From the NCBI GenBank assembly GCA_023427925.1, contig JAEYZS010000109.1, positions 1 to 9,934 of the forward strand: 9,934 nt of DNA. The letters run 5' to 3'. The position numbers and the translations under genes are program-made. This stretch comes from Pseudomonadota bacterium (GTDB taxonomy: Bacteria; Bdellovibrionota; Bdellovibrionia; Bdellovibrionales; JAEYZS01). Numbering within the stretch: the first letter of the stretch is position 1; each line of letters begins with the position of its first letter. This document shows, one piece after another, positions 6,229 through 9,934 of the stretch. The notes under the pieces are model-generated. The model made no database searches and was not told the DNA's origin. It saw only the letters and a program-made list of their open reading frames with translations.

Positions 6229-6915
6229 ATGACGGACCTTCGTAAATTTTTTCAAGTGACCAACTTTCCAGATCCGATGAGTGCTGCTGAGGATGGCGTC
6301 TTGTGCTTTGGTGGTGACTTTGAAGTCGAGCTTCTTTTGGATGCTTACATTCATGGCATTTTCCCGTGGCCTCATGAAGGTTATCCTCTCTTGTGGTTTT
6401 CTCCTTTAGAGCGAGGAGTGCTGGATTTTGATGAGCTTCATGTTCCTCAATCGCTCAAAAAACTCATTAAAAAGAATAAATACCATTTCAAAATGAATAC
6501 TAACTTTCCAGAAGTGATCGACATGTGCTCAAGAGTTCCACGCAAAAACCAACATGGAACATGGATTACAGAAGAAATGAAAGTGGCCTATAAAGAACTT
6601 TTTGATCATGGGCACATTCTCTGTATTGAATGCTATAAACAAGACTCCAAAGGTCAGGAGCAACTTGTTGGCGGTCTATATGGGGTCCTTGTTGCTGGAG
6701 TTTTTAGCGGAGAAAGTATGTTTGGCTCCGAAAGCAATGTTTCTAAGCTTTGTGTCCTTGAAGCTGTGGAGCGGCTCAAAGGCATCGGACTTACTTGGAT
6801 GGATATCCAGATGGTGACGCCTGTGATGGAAAGACTCGGTGGTAAATACATTTCAAGAGCTGACTATCAAGAAAGACTCCGAGAGGCTCACAAAATATTT
6901 ATAGCTATGGATTAG
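6229..6915 (+). CDS. aat: Leucyl/phenylalanyl-tRNA--protein transferase
   Basis: Aat transfers Leu or Phe from aminoacyl-tRNA to proteins with N-terminal Arg or Lys, marking them for ClpS/ClpAP degradation in the N-degron pathway. The 228-aa product has the expected blocks: LCFGGDF (25-31), GIFPWP (43-48), LWFSPLERGVL (55-65), HGTWITEEM (109-117), GESMFGSESNVSK (161-173) and WMDIQMV (190-196), whose Asp192 and Gln194 match the catalytic pair in the E. coli IDCQ segment. Length is close to E. coli Aat (234 aa). An in-frame ATG at 6190 lies inside recQ; I chose 6229 because the homology starts there and it sits 2 bp after the recQ stop. There is no strong Shine-Dalgarno, which suggests translational coupling. 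The last 11 bp overlap the opposing gene. Confidence 0.96.
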   Translation: MTDLRKFFQVTNFPDPMSAAEDGVLCFGGDFEVELLLDAYIHGIFPWPHEGYPLLWFSPLERGVLDFDELHVPQSLKKLIKKNKYHFKMNTNFPEVIDMCSRVPRKNQHGTWITEEMKVAYKELFDHGHILCIECYKQDSKGQEQLVGGLYGVLVAGVFSGESMFGSESNVSKLCVLEAVERLKGIGLTWMDIQMVTPVMERLGGKYISRADYQERLREAHKIFIAMD

Positions 6916-7741
6916 CTTCTTTTGGGGGTGAGGGGGCATATTCGTTTTCAGGAAGGGTAGAAGTTAAATCTCCTAGAGCTTCAGAAATCGTTTTGCCCTC
7001 TAATTCTTCGTAGAAGTCTTTGCTCTTAACTCTCAAGTAACGTCCAAGCTCCTCATATCTGTCGATCAACTTTTTGTTTTCAGAAAGAAGATTATAATAC
7101 TCGTTAACAAGTTCACAATTATAAGACTTTGTAAGTCGAGTAGAACCAGTGTTCGTGGCCTTAAGAGTACTACTCATTGGATGTTCATCATCAACATCAT
7201 ATTTTACTAGGTTGTATCTTTTGGTTTGACCATCGGCTGTTGTAAAAATGTCTACGATTCTAAGGGTAGTGCCATTAAAGTCGAATCGTCCACCGCCTTC
7301 TATCATGATAACTGCGCCAGTCTTGATTTGATAGAGCTCGAGGGGAGCAACGCATGCATTATGTTCCCATGAAACATAATATCTCTCGTTACCCGAGAAA
7401 GTTTTCTTCACATTGACAGGATAGTAAAGTCGTTTTCTCAATTCCTCTCTATCTAGGATTTGGCTTAACCTTTTAAGCTGAATTGTTTTCCCTTCCTTCT
7501 GCAACTGCTCTAATGAATAAACCAGAATCGAGGTAATTAGCTTTCTTGTCTTATCAAGATCTTCCTGACCTGCCTTCATCTCTGCTCGAAGACCTTTGAT
7601 GTGGTCCACTTGTTGGTAGAGCGTCTCTTCTAGCCGTGCAAATTCTGCTTCAGCCAAGATCTTTTCCGAAAAGAGAATTCCATTGGCGTTCGTAGAAAGC
7701 GAAAAGAAAATTGTTAAAAAAACTAAAAGAATTCTATTCAT
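6905..7741 (-). CDS. Secreted coiled-coil protein of unknown function
   Basis: I do not recognise the family. The 278-aa product starts with a clear Sec signal peptide (MNR, then a hydrophobic core at 4-15, likely cleavage after about residue 20). Residues 25-105 are strongly helical with charged heptad-like patterns, a probable coiled coil. A middle part (about 107-205) is rich in beta strands, with an EGGGRFDFNG turn, and residues 206-260 are again helical. The tail is Pro-rich. The mature protein has only two Cys, 130 and 209, bracketing the beta region and well placed for a periplasmic disulfide. I chose the ATG at 7739-7741 because ATGGAG provides a Shine-Dalgarno 6 bases upstream and the signal peptide starts there; a 17-codon upstream extension has neither. 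It lies 92 bp after the secreted protease gene on the same strand. Confidence 0.8.
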   Translation of the reverse strand: MNRILLVFLTIFFSLSTNANGILFSEKILAEAEFARLEETLYQQVDHIKGLRAEMKAGQEDLDKTRKLITSILVYSLEQLQKEGKTIQLKRLSQILDREELRKRLYYPVNVKKTFSGNERYYVSWEHNACVAPLELYQIKTGAVIMIEGGGRFDFNGTTLRIVDIFTTADGQTKRYNLVKYDVDDEHPMSSTLKATNTGSTRLTKSYNCELVNEYYNLLSENKKLIDRYEELGRYLRVKSKDFYEELEGKTISEALGDLTSTLPENEYAPSPPKEANP

Positions 7742-7833
7742 GAATAACTCCATTACAATGAGATATATAAAAAATTTATCAAACAAACACATTTAAAAGA
7801 GTTTAGTTTGAGAAGACCCGTAATGGGGAAATA

Positions 7834-8796
7834 TTACTGCAAGGGACTTGCCAAAGTCATAGAGATGAATTCGTGCAGGATAGGCTCCTTGGATTGTCTT
7901 AGAGCATTTAAAATTTCTAGGGCAGGAACACCATACGACATTGAGCTCCACATCCTGGAATCATTGTTTTCAATCCAATCCAATACTGTATTTGAAAATT
8001 GCAACTCCGAAGCTTTTCGTGTCGAAGTGGCCCAATTGACTCCGATAACCTTACCTGTGCTTTCACTCAAAAGTGCGGCTCCCGAATCACCTCTAGATAT
8101 TTCGCAAGCATGGACGAAGGAGTAGGCGCTATAGATTTTTGAATCTTCTAGAGACGATAAAAACTTAGGTTTGAAGGTCGAAGTTGCAACTACGCATGTG
8201 GGTGAGTTGTCGTAGGTTAATTTTGATGGGAAATTTTTGTGCTCTCCGTATCCAGCGACTACAATTTTGTGACCAGGTTTATATTCGTTTATAAAGTCGA
8301 ACATTAGAGGTTCGATGCCATCATTTTCTGAGATGCCTATGGTAAAAAAAGTTGTTTCTGTATGTGGAATAGCATTAAGAATCCGCTGACAACGAAAGCG
8401 CTTCTTAGCTACCGTAAATTTTCCAGTGGTCTTTTTGCATTCCTTTAAGGTCGACATCACGTGATAGTTAGTCACCATGAGGTGATGATCACCTACTTTA
8501 CCTAGGTAAAAGGAAGTTCCGGCATTACCATCTCTTACGTTAATTTGCGCGGTTGCAGAGAGGGCTTTTAGGAGGCTATCCGTGGGGACCTTAATTTCGC
8601 TATAAGGAAGGCGGCTCCATGTTTCTCCAATTTGATACTGCTTTTTTTCTTTGCGAAGCGCATGTTGGATAATCCCACCCTTTCTTTCGTATGAAAACTC
8701 AGCTGTGTCTGCAGAAAGGGCAGTGTTTGAGTACAGGACTAGGCTCAGCCCCAATATAATAGCAAGAATTGAAATAAAACGAAACGAAAGTACCAT
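7834..8796 (-). CDS. Secreted trypsin-like (S1 fold) serine protease, atypical triad
   Basis: An N-terminal signal peptide (likely cleaved after ALSA near residue 29) precedes a chymotrypsin-fold domain. In numbering from this start, GTSFYLG (93-99) and TNYHV (109-113) supply the catalytic His112, and ISRGDSGAAL gives Ser238 in GDSG. Four Cys (120, 136, 201, 231) could make two disulfides. The catalytic Asp is not evident: the strand where DhAhh is expected reads ETTFFTIGI (147-155), with Thr in its place and Glu147 just before. The residue six before Ser238, which sets specificity in trypsin, is Glu232. I chose the ATG at 8796 over one 15 bp upstream because a GGGGG tract lies 8 bases before it while the earlier ATG has none. 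Total is 320 aa. Periplasmic or secreted peptidase is likely; substrate unknown. Confidence 0.85.
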   Translation of the reverse strand: MVLSFRFISILAIILGLSLVLYSNTALSADTAEFSYERKGGIIQHALRKEKKQYQIGETWSRLPYSEIKVPTDSLLKALSATAQINVRDGNAGTSFYLGKVGDHHLMVTNYHVMSTLKECKKTTGKFTVAKKRFRCQRILNAIPHTETTFFTIGISENDGIEPLMFDFINEYKPGHKIVVAGYGEHKNFPSKLTYDNSPTCVVATSTFKPKFLSSLEDSKIYSAYSFVHACEISRGDSGAALLSESTGKVIGVNWATSTRKASELQFSNTVLDWIENNDSRMWSSMSYGVPALEILNALRQSKEPILHEFISMTLASPLQ

Positions 8797-8836
8797 CCCC
8801 CACGCCCCCATGGTAAGGGGCTCGATACTTGTCCCC
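8794..8836 (-). promoter_or_regulatory. G/C-tract leader at the protease start
   Basis: The minus-strand transcript carries GGGG (8836-8833), CCCC (8820-8817), GGGGG (8809-8805) and GGGGG (8801-8797) before the AUG at 8796. The single CCCC can pair either with the upstream GGGG or with the downstream tract that serves as Shine-Dalgarno. In the second pairing the alternative AUG at 8811 falls within the hairpin. Two mutually exclusive folds are thus possible. Confidence 0.35.
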
Positions 8837-8948
8837 TCTAAATGATGTAACAGTTATGCGAGTAAAATCGGTTAAATGCTAAAACTAAAAAGTTCAAAGG
8901 GTGCTTTCTCAATGGATTTATAGTTTTTATCGAGCTATAAAGATCAAT

Positions 8949-9899
8949 GTGACGAAAAATTTTTACGAATTAACACCAGATGAGGTTTTAAGGGGCGTGG
9001 AGTCATTAGGGCTCGTCGCAACGGGAGAGTTTACTCAACTCAATTCCTATGAGAATAGGGTGTTTGAAGTCCGGCTTGAAGAGAACTTTCTAAAAACCGA
9101 AAGAATAATTTCTAAATTTTATCGCCCTGGCAGGTGGAGCAAAGAATCCATTTTGGATGAGCATCAATTCCTTTCGGATCTAAAAAATGAAGGCATTGAA
9201 GTTGTAGCGCCATATCAGATCGGCACTAATAATCAAACTGTATTTGAACATCAAAATATCTATTTCAGCGTGTTTCCAAAGTTTTACGGTAGGATGCCGC
9301 AAGAATTATTAAAAGGGGACTTCCAAAAAATCGGGAGAACCTTAGCTCTAATTCATAATGTGGGATCTAGAAAAAAGGCTCAGCACAGACCTCAAATGAC
9401 TGCAGATACCTATGGTCATGAGAGCTTAAAAATACTCGAAAATGTTGTCGCAATGGAAATGTGGCCTCGATATAAAAAAGCAGCTTCAGAAATTGTACGA
9501 TATCTTGAAGAAGGCTTAGAGCCCGAAAAATTTATCCGTATTCACGGCGATTGCCATCGGGGAAATCTATTGAATGACGGCGAGAGATTTTTCTTTGTCG
9601 ATTTTGATGATTTCTGTAGCGGCCCAGAGGCTCAAGATTTTTGGATGTTGCTCTCCCACGATCAGTTTGATGAAGAGCTTGATGAGATGTTGAGTGGTTA
9701 CACAGAAATTCGAGACTTTGATGAAGAAAAGATTAATCTCTTTGAACCTCTTAGAGGATTAAGAATCATTCACTATGCGAAATGGATTGCGATGAGATGG
9801 TCCGATCCTTCCTTTCCTCGACTCTTTCCGGACTTTGAAAGCTACAGTTACTGGGCGCAAGAAACGGAACAATTGGAGAAAATTGCTTGGAGTCTGTAA
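8949..9899 (+). CDS. srkA: Stress response serine/threonine kinase SrkA (YihE family)
   Basis: SrkA is a eukaryotic-like kinase of the aminoglycoside-phosphotransferase/choline-kinase fold that counters stress-induced death in E. coli. The match is colinear: TQLNSYENRVFEV (29-41; Ser33 corresponds to the ATP-contacting Ser36), SKFYRPGRW (55-63) with the ATP-binding Lys, DEHQF (70-74), the catalytic HGDCHRGN (199-206) with Asp201, and VDFDD (217-221) holding the metal-binding Asp. RRWADPAFP of E. coli appears as MRWSDPSFP near the end. Length from this GTG is 316 aa against 328. An in-frame GTG at 8901 would add 16 residues, but that stretch has no counterpart in E. coli and its AAAGG abuts the codon; both starts have poor Shine-Dalgarno sites. 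No dsbA follows as it does in enterobacteria. The remaining 35 bp to the window end hold nothing recognisable. Confidence 0.92.
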   Translation: MTKNFYELTPDEVLRGVESLGLVATGEFTQLNSYENRVFEVRLEENFLKTERIISKFYRPGRWSKESILDEHQFLSDLKNEGIEVVAPYQIGTNNQTVFEHQNIYFSVFPKFYGRMPQELLKGDFQKIGRTLALIHNVGSRKKAQHRPQMTADTYGHESLKILENVVAMEMWPRYKKAASEIVRYLEEGLEPEKFIRIHGDCHRGNLLNDGERFFFVDFDDFCSGPEAQDFWMLLSHDQFDEELDEMLSGYTEIRDFDEEKINLFEPLRGLRIIHYAKWIAMRWSDPSFPRLFPDFESYSYWAQETEQLEKIAWSL

Positions 9900-9934
9900 T
9901 TCAGCAACATACTTTTGAAAAAATATATGTGGAG

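Noticed and set aside
7808..8125. Open frame of 105 codons on the plus strand
   Set aside because: It lies almost wholly antisense to the protease gene, has no Shine-Dalgarno or recognisable domain, and the protease shows clear homology on the other strand.
1..9934. Mobile element, prophage, CRISPR or defence island
   Set aside because: No transposase, integrase, phage gene, terminal repeats or regularly spaced repeats of CRISPR type were seen; nearly all genes are housekeeping.

Overview
The window looks like chromosome from a moderately AT-rich Gram-negative bacterium, most likely a Bdellovibrio-like member of the Bdellovibrionota. The evidence is an EF-G of the mitochondrial/spirochaete/delta-proteobacterial (mtEFG1/spdEFG1) type that stands alone rather than in a str operon, a secreted S1-type protease, and a cluster of short, closely packed single-function genes. 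The lineage is an inference. No transposase, integrase, tRNA, rRNA or CRISPR array was seen.

Layout. Bases 1-240 are the 3' end of a plus-strand methyltransferase gene. Bases 297-1137 hold two tandem minus-strand paralogues (122 and 105 aa) whose predicted strand/helix order resembles small ribosome-hibernation (HPF/RaiA) proteins. The leader of the 122-aa gene can fold so that its Shine-Dalgarno is paired. Bases 1262-2192 carry a minus-strand cutA-mpg pair (CutA protein and an AAG/MPG-type alkyladenine DNA glycosylase). Bases 2193-2479 contain the cutA promoter candidate, an unexplained block of nested inverted repeats that may be a structured RNA, and a strong intrinsic terminator for fusA. 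fusA fills 2480-4588 on the minus strand.

The 174-bp fusA/recQ divergent region (4589-4762) contains two abutting perfect palindromes and three TTACAA/TTGTAA sites spaced 26 bp apart. Rightward come a short RecQ helicase (4763-6226, TTG start) and, two bases after its stop, aat (leucyl/phenylalanyl-tRNA-protein transferase, 6229-6915). aat overlaps tail-to-tail by 11 bp with a minus-strand gene for a secreted coiled-coil protein of unknown function. Upstream of that gene, on the same strand, is a secreted trypsin-like protease whose catalytic Asp is not evident. Divergent from the protease is an SrkA/YihE-type kinase (8949-9899). The last 35 bases show nothing I can name.

How the genes relate. 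Several concern translation and protein quality (EF-G, hibernation-like proteins, Aat in the N-degron pathway), DNA repair (MPG, RecQ), stress (CutA, SrkA) and the periplasm (protease and neighbour). This is mostly housekeeping sequence with no obvious accessory island. The most unusual parts are the HPF-like pair with its leader RNA, the structured block next to the fusA terminator, the palindromic fusA/recQ regulatory region and the aberrant protease with its neighbour. No gap between genes exceeds 300 bp.
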